This document shows, one piece after another, positions 23,856 through 36,794 of a DNA stretch of 64,000 nucleotides (its first letter is position 1; every line of letters begins with the position of its first letter). Origin of the DNA: Paramecium tetraurelia (lineage: Eukaryota > Ciliophora > Oligohymenophorea > Peniculida > Parameciidae); contig NW_001798958.1 in assembly GCF_000165425.1 (NCBI RefSeq), forward strand, positions 93,370 through 157,369, given 5' to 3'. The translations under genes were made by a program, and so were the position numbers. The notes beneath the pieces were generated by a model. The model saw only the letters and a program-made list of their open reading frames with translations. It had not been told where the DNA came from and ran no database searches.

Positions 23856-25052
23856 TCAAAACTCTCCATGATTGACAGAAAAGCCTTCAAAGTTCTCTTC
23901 GGTCTGTGCTTCTTAAGACTAAGGGGTTTCAAGAATCTTTTTAGGAGCTGCTACCTCTATTGTGGTTTGACATGGTTGAGGAGTCAATCCTAGAAGTGGG
24001 GATTTAGTTTTTAGATTAGCCACGTCATCCCAATTGATATTTCTAAAAAAAGCATGATCCTTTATATCCTAGGTAGATTTATGACCTTAACTTAATTTCA
24101 GAAATTACCCAATCTCTAGTCTGGATTTTTGTTTAACAATTTTAATATAATGTCCTAAGACTCTTCATTTAAATAGTCTGGGAATTCTATAGCACCTTCG
24201 GCTATTTTTTTTTCAACATTTCTGGTATTGTTTGCTTCGTCTCTAAAGGGCGTTCTTCCAGTCAGCATTTCATAAATGAAGATTCCTAAACACCACAAAT
24301 CAACAGTGTGATTATGGCCAGAATTGCTTATAATTTCAGGTGCCAGATACTCAGGAGTACCTGCGATCTAAACTAACGATAAGATCATATTTAAGTACGG
24401 TAAAGAATTTCATGCTATCGGATTCGTATTGTTTGGACAATCCAAAATCGGTTAATTTTAGATGTCCATCATCAGTGACTAAAACGTTCTCTGGTTTCAA
24501 ATCTCTATAAATAACCTTAAGCTTATCATGCAAGTATTCAAGACCAAGTACTACTTCTGCAGTACAAAACTGTGCTTGATGCAATGAAAATCGCTTGTAC
24601 GGTTATTTATTTATTATCTTCAACAACTAGCCACCATTTACTAAACTTTTATTTAAATACGTAATAATACTCCATGACTAAGTATAGTTTGTTTTCAGTT
24701 TGGAAAGAGTACTGTAGTCTGATCACAAATGGATTGTTACTATATTCTAAAACTTTCTTTTCTAACATTGTATTTTCAACAAGTCCATAATTTATGATGT
24801 CCTATTTCTTGATAGCCTTCATAGCATATTCTTTTTGGTTGAGTTTCATTTTAACTTTAAGTACTTTACCAAATTAACCCTTAAATTTATATTAAATAAA
24901 ACCCTCCCAATCACTCCTTGGCTTAAAAACTCTTTTAAACTAATTTTCCCTCCCTCTGAATCTTGCAAATCCTAACTAATTCTACTCTCTATTTTGGTTA
25001 TTCTTTTTAATGAGGAATTATGGGTTTCCTCTTAATTGAAACAATTTCCCAT
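23856..25052 (-). CDS. AGC-family serine/threonine protein kinase (S6K/SGK/Akt-like)
   Basis: 364 residues from ATG 25050-25052, with four introns (23, 25, 31 and 23 nt). The start MGNCFN fits N-myristoylation at Gly2 and palmitoylation at Cys4, implying membrane attachment. Kinase landmarks are the glycine loop IGRGQFGKVLKV, Lys in YAMKAIKK, then [26 protein letters not shown], and the activation loop [16 protein letters not shown]. The C-terminal tail carries an AGC hydrophobic motif ENFEGFSV. It lacks the pleckstrin domain of Akt. The short length fits the many small AGC kinases of ciliates. Its start is 32 bases from the start of the divergent L35 gene. Confidence 0.9.
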
Positions 25053-25084
25053 ATTTAATAAAAAATTAAATCCTTTTTTAAAAT
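25053..25084. promoter_or_regulatory. 32-base shared intergenic region between divergent genes
   Basis: Only 32 bases separate the start codons of the AGC kinase (minus) and ribosomal protein L35 (plus). The stretch is T/A-rich and must hold both start regions unless a promoter lies inside a coding sequence. No specific motif is assigned. Confidence 0.4.
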
Positions 25085-25512
25085 ATGTCTCAAAAGTTCA
25101 AAGTGAGAAAGCTCAGAGAATAAAAGCCAGAAGATCTCCTAAAGGATTTAGAAAAACTCAAGGGTGAGCTCATTTAATTGAGAACAGTTAAAGTTTCAGC
25201 AGGTAATGCTTAAAAACTCGGCAGAATCGGAGTAAGATCATAATTAATATAATTCAGCTTGTGAGAAAGAGAATTGCAAAATATTTAACAGTCATCAATG
25301 AATAAAGAAGAAATTAGGTTAAATCAACAACAAAGCATGCTTCAAATCTTCCAGTCGATCTTAGAGGAAAGAAAACCAGAGCAATTAGATAAAGATTAAC
25401 TAGAAGTGAGAAAGGTAATGTTTGCCACCATATATTTCTAGCTCAAAAGACACAGAGATAATGGAAAAAATTAAATAATTTCCCCTTGAGAAAGTTTGCT
25501 TTAAAGGAATGA
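25085..25512 (+). CDS. RPL35: 60S ribosomal protein L35 (uL29)
   Basis: 124 residues, with introns at 25232-25257 and 25415-25441. The sequence aligns by eye with eukaryotic L35 over its full length. It shows KVRKLREQKPEDLLKDL, LKGELIQLRTVKVSAGNAQK, IGLVRKRIAKYLTVINEQ, DLRGKKTRAIRQRLTRSE, and the ending PLRKFALKE. L35 sits near the nascent-chain exit tunnel of the large subunit and contacts signal recognition particle. Length is typical. The gene starts divergently from the AGC kinase. Confidence 0.95.
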
Positions 25513-26352
25513 TTCAATTATATTATTAATAGTACATTATTCAATGCAGGCAAAATATTAATTAATTAAGCATTTCTTATAATCTTTAATTCCATTCATA
25601 TTTTCTTACTTGTTTTTCAACCTGATTACCTTTATTGTTGTTTCAAAAATGAACAGAATCCAAACTATTTATGAGGCAGAAGTAAACTCTAAATATTAAT
25701 TTAATACTTCAACCATATATTATTAAAATATTATCGAATATATATTTTTTTTCTCAAGTTATTATTATTTCTGTATTAATTAATTAATTAAAAGATATCA
25801 ATAATTCTTTGAGCAAAGACATTTTGAAAATAACTTTGAATAATTTATTAAAGATTAGAGAATTTCATATCTTTATGTTAAATAGAAGATTTATCAAAGA
25901 TGAAAGAAATGGAAAATTTGAATATTTCCAATCAAATATTTGAAAGTATACTACCTAATAAAAGTATCGTCAAGGACTCAATTCAAATGCATAGCACCTT
26001 TACAATTGGGAATGATTTATTTTGATTCTTTCAATGTAAAAACTATGATGATATTTGACAAATTTTTAACTAATCATTTATCAATAATTATTCTTTGACT
26101 GACTAATTTATTAATGTATTGTTTATGAAATTCACATTCAAATGGCAACCATAAAATTTCAACTTTGTTGATTGTAATACATATTATATTCTTATTTTAG
26201 GGCTCCTGAAGGAATGATTTTTGAGAATTTGATAGAAATAATGACATTTTGTTATTATATGTTCATTATGTAATCAAATTCTTAATTCCAAAGTACATTA
26301 GCTTATAAATAATTCATTCTTAATTAATCTTAATATTTAATTATAATAAAAA
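25513..26352. other. intergenic, possible decayed gene
   Basis: About 840 AT-rich bases with no convincing gene. A 40-codon frame near 25900 (MKEMENLNISNQIFESILPN) and a stretch near 26205 resembling a kinase APE motif (GGCTCCTGAAGG) could be relics, but neither is supported by a longer frame. Confidence 0.4.
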
Positions 26353-28331
26353 ATGTTTATTAATTTTTAGAGAAAGGCACTGAAAAGTCTAAAAAAAGTT
26401 GATATTTTTTCATAGCCTGTTTAACTGTTGATAAAATCGGAAGAAGGACATAAAACTTTGTTTGGAGCCTGTCTAACATTGGGGTTGATATCCTTTTTCC
26501 TTTACCTACTTGTTATTAATCTATATACCTTGGGGTAAAGAGATAATCCCACCTCACTAACAACAGAGGTTTACCACGCATAACCAGAATACTACAAATT
26601 TAATGAATAAAATTTCACTCTAACATTTGCTATTTAGTCACCCGATTATGCAACATACATAGATGAATCTGTCTATGTTGTAGAAGCTCAAATCACAACC
26701 AAGAAAACAAAGACGTATTATATTAAATCAAAGTATTAGTGTTGATAGTCAGAAAATCGATGAATGGACTTCACAAGAACTTCCTCTCACTTCCTGCACT
26801 CCAGAACTCATTCGGTAAGTTGAATTGTAAGAATATTTTTCTCATTTAAATTTACCCACTAATTATTGCATCGATTGGAATAGAATAAACGAGTTGATTT
26901 TAGAAGGCACTTTTGATTCTCAATCCTATAGTTTTATTTAATTATAGTTTAAAATGTGCAACAAATAAACAAAAAAAACAAAGGAATGTAAATCAAGGGA
27001 TGAAATTAAATAACTGTTAGAATAAAACTATTTTTCTCTTTAAATGTCCTCATACGTTGTAGATGTGAAAAATGAAGAAGAACCTTTTAAACCTAAAGGT
27101 GAAGATATCTTCACTACTATATCGAGCAAAATTTTTAAAGAAATTTCTTTTTATATGTAGCCAATAACAGTATTTACAGATCTCGGCCTTATTACTGAGG
27201 ATAACGAAATCCATAAAACCTTAAGATATAAAAGACATACAGAAATGATTGATTTAAATTAGAGTGATTTAATTATGAATGTTGTAATACGTTTAGATTA
27301 GATTGAACAACAATATTATAGAAGCTACACCAAAATTCAATTTATCCTAAGCTAAATGGGAGGGCTTTGGTAGGTCTTTTTTACAATTGCCTTTTTAATA
27401 TAGAAACCAATAAATATGCTATCTTATTATGTTAGAATTTTGAATTCGTTGTTTGAATTCGAGCAAGAGAAGAAAAAAACAACTATCACTTAAAGAGAAG
27501 ATGATCGAAATTAAGAAGCACCATAATAAGAACTTATGACAAGAAAATAACTACAGTCTACTAGAGAAGGATTATTTGTAGAAAATAAAAAAAAAGCATT
27601 TTAACGATTGCAATCTATTAAAATAAAGAAGAAACAGATGGAAGTTATAGATTCTCTGGTTGTAGATCCGCAATCAAAAGAAGAAGCCAAATTAGAATTA
27701 ACAAAAGCTATATCTTTTTCAATTAAAAAATATTTTCAGAGTATTTCAAAAAAGTTAAAAATGAAATGGACTGATTATCTGTATTTCATAAGCTGCTTTG
27801 TTAAGTAAGCTATATAACTTATTTAGTTCTAAAAATTATAAAAGTCTTCAAATTGAATACTCTGTCAAAAAAATTATTAAGCAAATGGATATTTTATATA
27901 TAATGAAGAAATTGTAGGAAATTGATAAATTGAAAATGATCTTACTAACAGAATCTCAGATTAAGGTTTTTGATTATCTTTAAAAACCTACAATTCCATT
28001 AGATCCAAATTCCAAATAGTTTAGCATAAATTAACATTATTATTCGATTTTAAAACCTATGAAAAGTGATTTTTAGAGAGCAGTAGATGCCTAGAATGCT
28101 TTTAAAGAAATTGTTGAAAATTTAGATAATCCAATTAATGTGAAATTAATAAATTCTATAGATAAAACAATAGTTGATTTATTAAAAATGAGAAAGAATA
28201 CTTTGGATTTAATATCAATAGACGATGCCTGTATTAGCGAATAAGGATAAGATAGAAATGCTGTGCTTGCAATTGATATCAAATAAAAGCATTCTTCATT
28301 AGCAAACTGCCAATCTGAAGCAAAATTTTGA
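26353..28331 (+). CDS. two-TM ciliate-type membrane protein (paralogue of the 37.6 kb gene)
   Basis: 643 residues with two introns (25 nt near 26717, 22 nt near 27804). The N-terminus has DIFSQPVQLLIKSEEGHKT followed by a strong membrane segment (LFGACLTLGLISFFLYLLVI). An extracellular region of about 280 residues follows, with VEAQITTKK and FAIQSPDYATY. The landmark YYRSYTKIQFILSQMGGLW precedes a second membrane segment and a long charged cytosolic tail rich in Lys, Glu and Gln. The same order (DIFGQ, KTAFGGC, YRSYLKIDELLSNLGG) occurs in the gene at 37565-39876, so the two are paralogues. I know no named family with this motif; topology suggests a receptor-like surface protein. Confidence 0.75.
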
Positions 28332-28378
28332 TGATTATACATAAAAATGCATAAAGTATATTGATTAATTCAGTGAAA

Positions 28379-29097
28379 TCATGCCTTTTTCTTCTTCTTA
28401 GAACCACTAGGAAGTACCTTCATGCAGCAAAATCCATCTTCTCTATCTGGTTGATCTCGTATTTCTTTTTTGTTACTAGGTCTTGCGGAGATCTCAGAAG
28501 ACATAATTATAGTGCCAAGGCTACTTGTCGTTTAACCGTATGCACTAAATATATTTTTTTTTCCTTTATCTTATCCTTTTTAATCATTAGTAATTGAGGC
28601 AATTTCTTGATTAAGCTTGCTAATATTCTCATTCATAATATCAATTTGATCTTGAATTTACTACTTTTCAATTTATAGTTTTTGTTCTTTATTTTAACTT
28701 ATTATAATATGGATTTTTACAGATTTTCTTGTTCTTTTTCTAAAACTTATTTTTCCTTCTCTTTTCTCTATTTTTCCTCCACTAGCCTACGATATTATTC
28801 ACTTAATTTCAAACTCTCTTGATTGCATTATTCCTATCTATTTTCTGCTTCTTTAATATTTAATTTAATTTATTGTTCTCTCTTTTCAAATTCTTTCTAA
28901 GCTTTTTCAATTTAGTATTTGATTGTTTACTCTTAAGATAATAGATCTTAAAATTAGCCATTAACAGATTCCAAAGTACCTTATAATTCTTTATACTAAA
29001 CTTATAGTTCTTATTCTTTTTTTTCATGCTGAATTTTTATAGATTTAATAATAATACCTTTGAAGTAATTTTTGTATATAGAATTTAATCTTCGCAT
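28379..29097 (-). CDS. coiled-coil protein, 231 residues
   Basis: From ATG 29095-29097 (MRRLNSIYKNYFKG) to TGA 28379-28381, with one 23 nt intron near 28725. Residues 25-140 are an almost continuous Glu/Gln/Lys coiled coil (EKKEQELQVQYKELQGTLES, YRRLVEEKQRKEKEKQVLEK). The C-terminus is basic with a paired cysteine (DGFCCMKVLPSGSKKKKKA), a possible membrane-binding or lipidated tail. A further ATG at 29173 opens a short frame, but joining it would need an unsupported splice. Function unknown; coiled coils of this kind are frequent in cytoskeletal proteins. Convergent with the gene to the left, 47 bases between stops. Confidence 0.6.
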
Positions 29098-29491
29098 TCT
29101 CTACAGATTTTGCCAATTTTATCATCATCTAAGGGATCTTTTCTTTATTTTACAATATGCGATTTGCAGACATAATTTAAACAAAAAATACTAAGAACCA
29201 TCTTAAAAAAATTATATACCAAAATGCCTTAGACTTTAAAAGTCCTTAAAGAGATGCTGGACATTATGGGCAGTTGACTTGATTTACCTTTTTCTCCTTC
29301 TTACGGATAGCTCTTTATTCCTTTGTTAGAGAGTAATACATTTTTATAAAATTAATTATTGATATTTTTAATATTTTATAGGAAGTTGAGAAATAGAAAA
29401 ACCTATAAAAACCTTATAGAATGTATTTTTAAAGATATTTCAAGTTTTTATTAATATTTAGAAGAATTCAAAATTTTATTAAATTATATTA
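29098..29491. other. intergenic region between divergent starts
   Basis: About 394 bases. Contains a short open stretch from an ATG at about 29224 (MPQTLKVLKEMLDIMGS) that ends after 17 codons, not supported as a gene. Presumed promoters of both flanking genes. Confidence 0.4.
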
Positions 29492-30972
<1,481 letters not shown>

Positions 30973-31086
30973 TAAATTTTTTTCATATTGTTTAATACAA
31001 TAATCAATATTGATTAAGTTGATTTATAGACTATTCTATACATTGAGGCTTAATTATAGAACATAAATTTTAGGTTTATAATTTCA

Positions 31087-31813
31087 ATGTACATCAATTA
31101 ACCCAATCCTTATTACTTCTTTGTTCCTTACTATATTCCATACCAATTCAATTCTTCAGTTTTATAAGAAATCCCCAAGACTGAACTCCATTCTGAGAGT
31201 GAAAAAGAGCAGACTAAACCACTCAAAGATGAATATCATACTAACGCTAGTGGAATTGTAAGAGGAAAAGGCTAATTATGGACTTAAAAGGAAATAAATA
31301 ATCTCGTCTCTTACTATAAAAAGTACAAAGGCAACTGGAAATAAATCATCAAACATCTCAAAGGAAGAAATATCTCGTAATGTTCTCAAAAATACCGAAA
31401 GCTCTAAGATTAAGAGAAAAGAACAAAAAAGAAATGGTCTTTAGCCGAAGATCAAATCTTGATAGAGGCGTATAAAGAATTTGGAAGATAATGGATAAAA
31501 ATAAGTGAAAGTACATATTATTGTAATTCTAGGATTGCCAAGCCGAACTTCAAAATAGGTGCGTGATAGATACGTGAATTAAATAGACCCATCAATAACA
31601 CATGAGGAATGGTCAAAAGAGGAGGATAGAATTATTTTAGAAGAATATAATAAAGGCGGGGCAAGATGGGCTGTCATTGCTAAAATGCTTAAAAATAGAT
31701 CGGTAATATAATCATTCTATTTTTAGGAAAACCAAGTAAAAAATCGTTTTTATTACACTATTCTAAAAAAATATTAAGGTGAACAACACCCATACTTAAA
31801 AGTATAAGAATGA
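31087..31813 (+). CDS. Myb-domain protein with three repeats (R1R2R3-like)
   Basis: 226 residues, introns of 22 and 24 nt. After 55 polar residues come three Myb/SANT repeats with spaced aromatic residues. The first is GQLWTQKEINNLVSYYKKY with WKQIIKHL. The second is KKWSLAEDQILIEAYKEFG with WIKISERLPSRTSKQVRDRY. The third is EEWSKEEDRIILEEYNKGG with WAVIAKMLKNRSENQVKNRF. The spacing and the NQVKNRFY helix are those of DNA-binding Myb repeats, so this is probably a transcription regulator or a Cdc5/SNAPc-type factor. It lies 114 bases downstream of the DEAD-box gene, on the same strand. Confidence 0.85.
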
Positions 31814-32016
31814 AGTTTTAAAGTTGATTATTAAGTTTGATTATTTAATTTCTAAAAATATATAAATATTCATTTTTTTGCCAAAACTCAAATTTTGTGT
31901 TAAAATAAATTTTCCAATTTCCACTATAAGCAAACCTTTTGGGTAACTAGTGACAGTTAGACAGCCTAAATTTTATAGAGAGTAGGCTATAAATAAAATA
32001 ATTTTGTCTAATAATA

Positions 32017-32436
32017 ATGGAAAAATTGACAGTTCCAATAAGAAAAATTTTATTTCCAAATTCTATAATGTGTTTAGAAATTAGATTACCTATTAATAAG
32101 GATAGCCTAAAGGATGATTCTATTAAGAAATTATGTTTTAGATATCTTTATGGTGCAACACTTTTGAAACATATTTCACTTTTCGCTTTTTCTTTTAACA
32201 ATTGTTTACTATACAATTACCAGTTTAATTAATTTTAGGCAAATCAACGAAACATATTTCAGTATTTGCTGCTAATTGACCCACATATAAGGTAATTTAA
32301 TCCATTCTTTTTTTTCTAAATGACAACTCTCCAAAATAAGACAAAAGGCAGAAATAAAAAAAAAATTCAACTACTTCTAATTTAAGTTATTTAGATCCTG
32401 CATTCATAATCAAAAGTACCTCAAAATAATTTTTGA
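32017..32436 (+). pseudogene. possible gene fragment resembling the LON N-terminal domain
   Basis: An open frame of 140 codons from ATG 32017 to TGA 32434-32436 under the ciliate code. The first 35 residues (MEKLTVPIRKILFPNSIMCL) resemble the start of LON/Pua-like substrate-binding domains, which typically open with a P(L/V)R..LFP motif. After that the sequence becomes hydrophobic and then Gln/Lys-rich, without domain character. A near-duplicate of one segment occurs within it (see findings). This may be a truncated or decayed gene or the first exon of an unresolved gene. Confidence is low. Confidence 0.3.
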
Positions 32437-32503
32437 TCCTTAACACTATAGATAGGTTATTTTACTATTAATTCTCCATAATATAAGTAAATGGCAAACA
32501 GGA

Positions 32504-33059
32504 TCATTTGTCAAAAATAATCTATATATACTGGAGAGAGTAGACACAAAAACTTTTATATATTATCAAAGCTGCTATTCTGATTTAATTAACTTCAGAA
32601 ATATAAATAGATTCTGGATGAAGTTATTAAATTGATATCCAACATTTTCTTGAAAATTTATATTCTTAATTTAAACTGATTTGCTCTACTAATATTATTG
32701 TTTCTAGTTCCTCAGTAAGCGTGTCAAATAAAATCAAATTTTATAATTTGGATTTCCCCTTAAATTTTAGCAATTATTTGGTTGCATGACTTAAAAGCTT
32801 TCTTCTAACATTGTCTGGCATAAAATGAATGGAGGTCAATCTCTCAACTAATTTTAAACAAATATCATAAAAGGAACCGTAGTTTTCCCATAAAGAATAT
32901 TTATATTAATAAAATATAACCCATTTCCTTCTTTTCTAATCAAGACTCTAGTTTCCTTCATTTTCTTTTATCCTTATTCATTAACTTCATTTGACAGATT
33001 CCAGTATATTACCAAACTAGCTTATATTTCGAGATTCTCGATTTCTAAATTAATAACAT
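32504..33059 (-). CDS. uncertain hypothetical gene, frame partly ambiguous
   Basis: A long minus-strand frame runs through VERLTSIHFMPDNVRRKLLS, LKFKGKSKLQNLILFDTLTE and CWISIQQLHPESIYISEVNQ to a TGA at 32504-32506. The ATG at 33057-33059 can be joined by a 31 nt GT..AG intron. In the region 32830-32930 another frame (ETRVLIRKEGNGLYF) is equally protein-like, and the two cannot both be right. No domain recognised. It may be a real small gene or a recent pseudogene. Confidence 0.4.
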
Positions 33060-33344
33060 TTTATTCAATTTGTAATTAAAATATGAAAGAGATATATATA
33101 TTTTATACTCTTTTAAGTTTAGAAATAGTTAGTAGTAATTATTATATAACCAATTCCTTCTAATTATAAATTATGCTTCATTTCTGAATTTTATTAGTAT
33201 GAGAAAAACATTAGATATTAAACAACCAATTATATTAGATAAATAAAATTTATTTAAATATAAATGATCAAAATTTATAGTAAATAATAATAGAGTTATT
33301 TAATATGAAATTACTGTATATTTAAAACACACAATGAACATTAA

Positions 33345-35500
33345 TCAATCAACCTCTTCCATCTTTGATTTGGTGGCTTCAGTGTTGGCATCTTCCTTTT
33401 TCTAAGAAAAATATAAATGATTAATAATACCTCTAATTATGGAAGTTTTTCATCTTCTTCTTCAATACCAGCATCATCAATAGATAAACCGAGTTTAATC
33501 ATCTTGTGGATTCTGTTGGCGAAGTGAGTTGGGTCATCAAGACTGAATCCAGAAGTAAGAAGAGCAGTTTCATAGAGTAACCAGATAAGGTCCTTGACAG
33601 TCTTGTCACTCTTATCCTTGTCTGATTTCTTCTTTAATTCAGTGAGGATTGGGTGATTGGCATTGATTTCTAATGTCTTCTTGGACATCATGTAACTGCT
33701 CATTGATGGATCTCTCAAAGCTTAAGCTTTCATGATTCTTTCCATATTGGCAGACCATCCATATTCACCGGTGACTAAGACACATGGTGATTAGTCAAGT
33801 CTTTATCCTAATTAGACCTTTTCAACCTTGTCTCCCAAGATTTCCTTGATCAATTTGCATAATCCTTCAAATGATGACTTTTATTCTTCAAATTTCTTCT
33901 TTTCATCTTCAGTTTAATCTAAGTCTAAGCCTTCCTTTGTGCAGTTCTTCAATTTCTTTCCATCGAATTCCTTCAATTATTGGATGACATATTCATCAAT
34001 TGGGTCAATCATATAGAGGACTTCATAATCCTTCTTCTTTAAGGCTTCAACAAATGGTGAAGCAGCAACTGAGGCTTTGGATTCTCCTGTAATGAAGAAG
34101 ATATCCTTTTATCCTTCCTTCATTTTTCCGACATAGTCCTTGAGTGAGATTAATTCTTCACCACTCTTTGATGTGTGGAATCTGAGGAATTCGCTCAATT
34201 TGGTTCTGTTGGCTGAATCTTCATGGATACCTAATTTGAGATTCTTTGAGAATTGTTCATAGAATTTCTTGTAATCTTCAGCATTTTCACTGATTTCTGT
34301 GATCATTTCGATGCATTTCTTGGTGATGTTCTTCTTGATGACTTTCAAGATCTTGTTGTGTTACAAGAATTCTCTTGAAATATTCAAGGGTAAATCTTCA
34401 GAATCAACGACTCCCTTAACGAATCCCAAATATTCTGGGATCAATTCTTCACAGTCATCCATAATGAAGACTCTTCTGACGTACAATTTGATGTTGTTCT
34501 TCTTCTTCTTGGTTTCGAACAAATCGAATGGTGCTCTCTTTGGAATAAAGAGGACAGCCTTGAATTCCAAACCTCCTTCAACTGAGAATTATTTGACTGT
34601 CAAATGTTCTTCCCAATCGTTGGTCAATTATTTGTAGAAATTAGCATATTCTTCCTTGGTGATTTCTTCTGGTTTCTTCATCCATAATGGCTTGTTCTTG
34701 TTAACTTATTCGAATTCAGTACTGACTTCCTTGATCTTCTTCTTCTTCTTTTCAGCCTTGTCCTTCTCTTCTTAGACTTCACCTTCTTCAGCCTTCTTTT
34801 CCTTATTTTCATCTTCATCATCACTGACTTCCTTCTCTGTTGTCTTTTCAATTTATAATTCAATTGGGAATCCAATGAATTCTGAGTGTTTCTTGACCAA
34901 ATCCTTGATTCTCTTTTCTTCCAAGAATTCTAAGTTATCTTACTTCATGTGTAAGATGATGATTGAACCTCTGGTCAATTAGACTGGGTTTTCAACATCA
35001 TCATAGACAAAGAATGTACCACCAGCTTATGATTCCCATCTGTATTATTATTCACCAACAGCCTTGGAGATGACAACAACCTTATCAGCGACCAAATAGG
35101 CAGAGTAGAAACCGACACCAAATTGTCCAATCATAGAAATATCAGCTCCTGAGCTCAAAGCTTCCATGAAGGCCTTGGTACCTGACTTAGCAATGGTACC
35201 CAAGTTGTTGATCATTTCATCTCTGGTCATACCAATACCTGTATCCTAGATGGTCAAAGTATTGTTATTTTTATCTGGGACAATCTTGATCTTGAAATTT
35301 GGTTCAACGTTCAAGCCAGCACTGTCTGGGTCTGTAATAGACTTATATCTAATCTTGTCTAAAGCATCTGAAGCATTAGAGATCAATTCTCTCAAGAAAA
35401 TTTCTTTGTTTGAGTAGAATGTGTTGATAATTAAACCCATCAATTGTTGGATATCTGCATTGAAGTGGAATTACTCTTCCTTCTTTTACTCTGTTGCCAT
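33345..35500 (-). CDS. HSP90: cytosolic HSP90 molecular chaperone
   Basis: 708 residues with a single intron at 33402-33430. The start is [20 protein letters not shown] at 35498-35500. The ATPase N-domain shows [17 protein letters not shown], then [20 protein letters not shown] and [16 protein letters not shown] charged linker (Glu/Lys/Asp runs near residues 220-260) precedes the middle domain with [20 protein letters not shown] and [12 protein letters not shown]. The C-domain has MERIMKAQALRDPSM, and the protein ends MEEVD, the TPR co-chaperone anchor of cytosolic HSP90. No ER signal is present. It folds kinases, receptors and other clients with ATP. Codon use is richer in G/C than its neighbours, as expected for a highly expressed gene. 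A heat-shock element lies about 65 bases upstream. Confidence 0.98.
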
Positions 35501-35563
35501 TATTTAATTTTAAAACTTAAAAATTATCTGTGAATCGAACTTAATTTATACTCAATTTTTTAT

Positions 35564-35576
35564 TTCTAGAAGTTTC
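35564..35576. promoter_or_regulatory. heat-shock element upstream of HSP90
   Basis: The sequence TTCTAGAAGTTTC consists of three perfectly alternating, correctly spaced NGAAN-type units (TTC-nn-GAA-nn-TTC), the minimal binding site of a heat-shock factor trimer. It lies 64-76 bases upstream of the HSP90 start on the minus strand. Short AT-rich genomes contain chance matches, but the perfect spacing and position support function. Confidence 0.65.
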
Positions 35577-36117
35577 GAATTAATAAAAAAAAATTTTATT
35601 TCCTATATTTTTTAATTTCTTTAAATATATTTAATTGCATTTCAAAAAATATATCTATTAAATTCATGTTATAACTTTTTATATTCCCCCTCAATATATT
35701 TCTTATATTATATCTATGTGAAAGATTAGTCAAATGATTTTCTGTCTAGAACTGCAAGATCCATAGAAATAGGCAATCCAAGGTAGAGAAATGAGCAATA
35801 CTCATGAATGGAGTTTAATTTAATCAAATTAAGTACGTGTTTATATTTATATAAAAATTATTTCACCTCTTTTTAGTATTAATAATAATAATTAATCTCT
35901 CTTTTCTACTAATTATGTTATGATTACTTTTGAATAGACTTTTTATTTAATAAGCTTTTGAATTTGAAGTGTAAATGTATATTATTTGAATAAATTGCCA
36001 ATCGATTTGAATGATCTGATTGTAAAAATAAGGGGATTGGTGTGGATCGTTGTAAAAGAAAGTCGTCTGAATTATTAATAAAAAAGATTTAAATAAAAAA
36101 TCAAATTTTTATCAGGA
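35577..36117. other. intergenic region between HSP90 and S7
   Basis: About 540 bases between divergent starts. AT-rich, with a somewhat GC-richer patch near 35740-35810 (GATCCATAG, AGGCAATCC, CTCATGAATGG). I could not fold that patch into a tRNA or assign snoRNA boxes. No gene seen. Confidence 0.4.
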
Positions 36118-36794
36118 ATGGCAGCTAATAAGTTTTGGAAAAAGACAGAGGTAAATCATTTGTTTAATTATAAGTTAACTAATTTGGAATAATAAGTTGG
36201 TGTTGCATTGACTCAAATTGAGCAATCATTGGCTGATGCTAAGAATCTTAAACTCTCCTCAGTGGTTGATTATACAGCTAAAATTAATGCCAAGAAGCAA
36301 GTTTATTTGGTATACATTCCTCATCCTTGCTTATCCGTTTTCAATAAGGTTAGGTACTCCAAATGTGAAAATATAATAGCTCAAAATTATTACCAGAATT
36401 AGAGAAGAGACTCAAAGCCACAATTCTTGTTGTTGCCAAAAGAACAATTGAAAGTAAATGGGTCAAGAGTCACAGATCATAAACAAGACCAAATTCAAGA
36501 ACACTCACCTCAGTATATGATTCAATCCTTGAAGACCTTGTTGCACCAACATTCATTTTAGGCAGAAGAACAAGAGTCAGAGTTGATGGCACTAAGTTTT
36601 ATAGAATGTAAAGACAAGTCAATAATTTTAGCTTCTTGGATGAATAAGACAAAGCAGAATTAGAGCCAAGACTTGATGCCGTTAAAGCTGTCTATAAATT
36701 ATTAACAACAAGAGATTTAGAATTTGAATTTAGAAGAGATGATGTTTTCTATTCAAAAAGAGGTGCAAGCAAGAAAGTCTAAAGAAAATAATGA
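36118..36794 (+). CDS. RPS7: 40S ribosomal protein S7 (eS7)
   Basis: 208 residues, introns at 36151-36174 and 36354-36379. After MAANKFWKK come [16 protein letters not shown] and [19 protein letters not shown]. Then follow [40 protein letters not shown] and [16 protein letters not shown]. It ends [20 protein letters not shown]. All are eS7 hallmarks, and the length is close to the usual 190-205. eS7 is part of the small ribosomal subunit body. The final codons include in-frame TAA (Gln) before TGA at 36792-36794. Confidence 0.95.

Noticed and set aside
29098-29173. Upstream ATG (MSANRILQNKEK) as the start of the coiled-coil gene
   Set aside because: Joining it to the coiled-coil frame needs a splice that I cannot find; the ATG at 29097 is in frame without any extra intron.
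34299-34637. Plus-strand open frame of 112 codons
   Set aside because: Lies antisense to HSP90 and mirrors its codon pattern.
35740-35820. Possible tRNA or snoRNA between HSP90 and S7
   Set aside because: No T-arm (GGTTCGAATCC-like) or paired acceptor stem, and no clear C/D box set.
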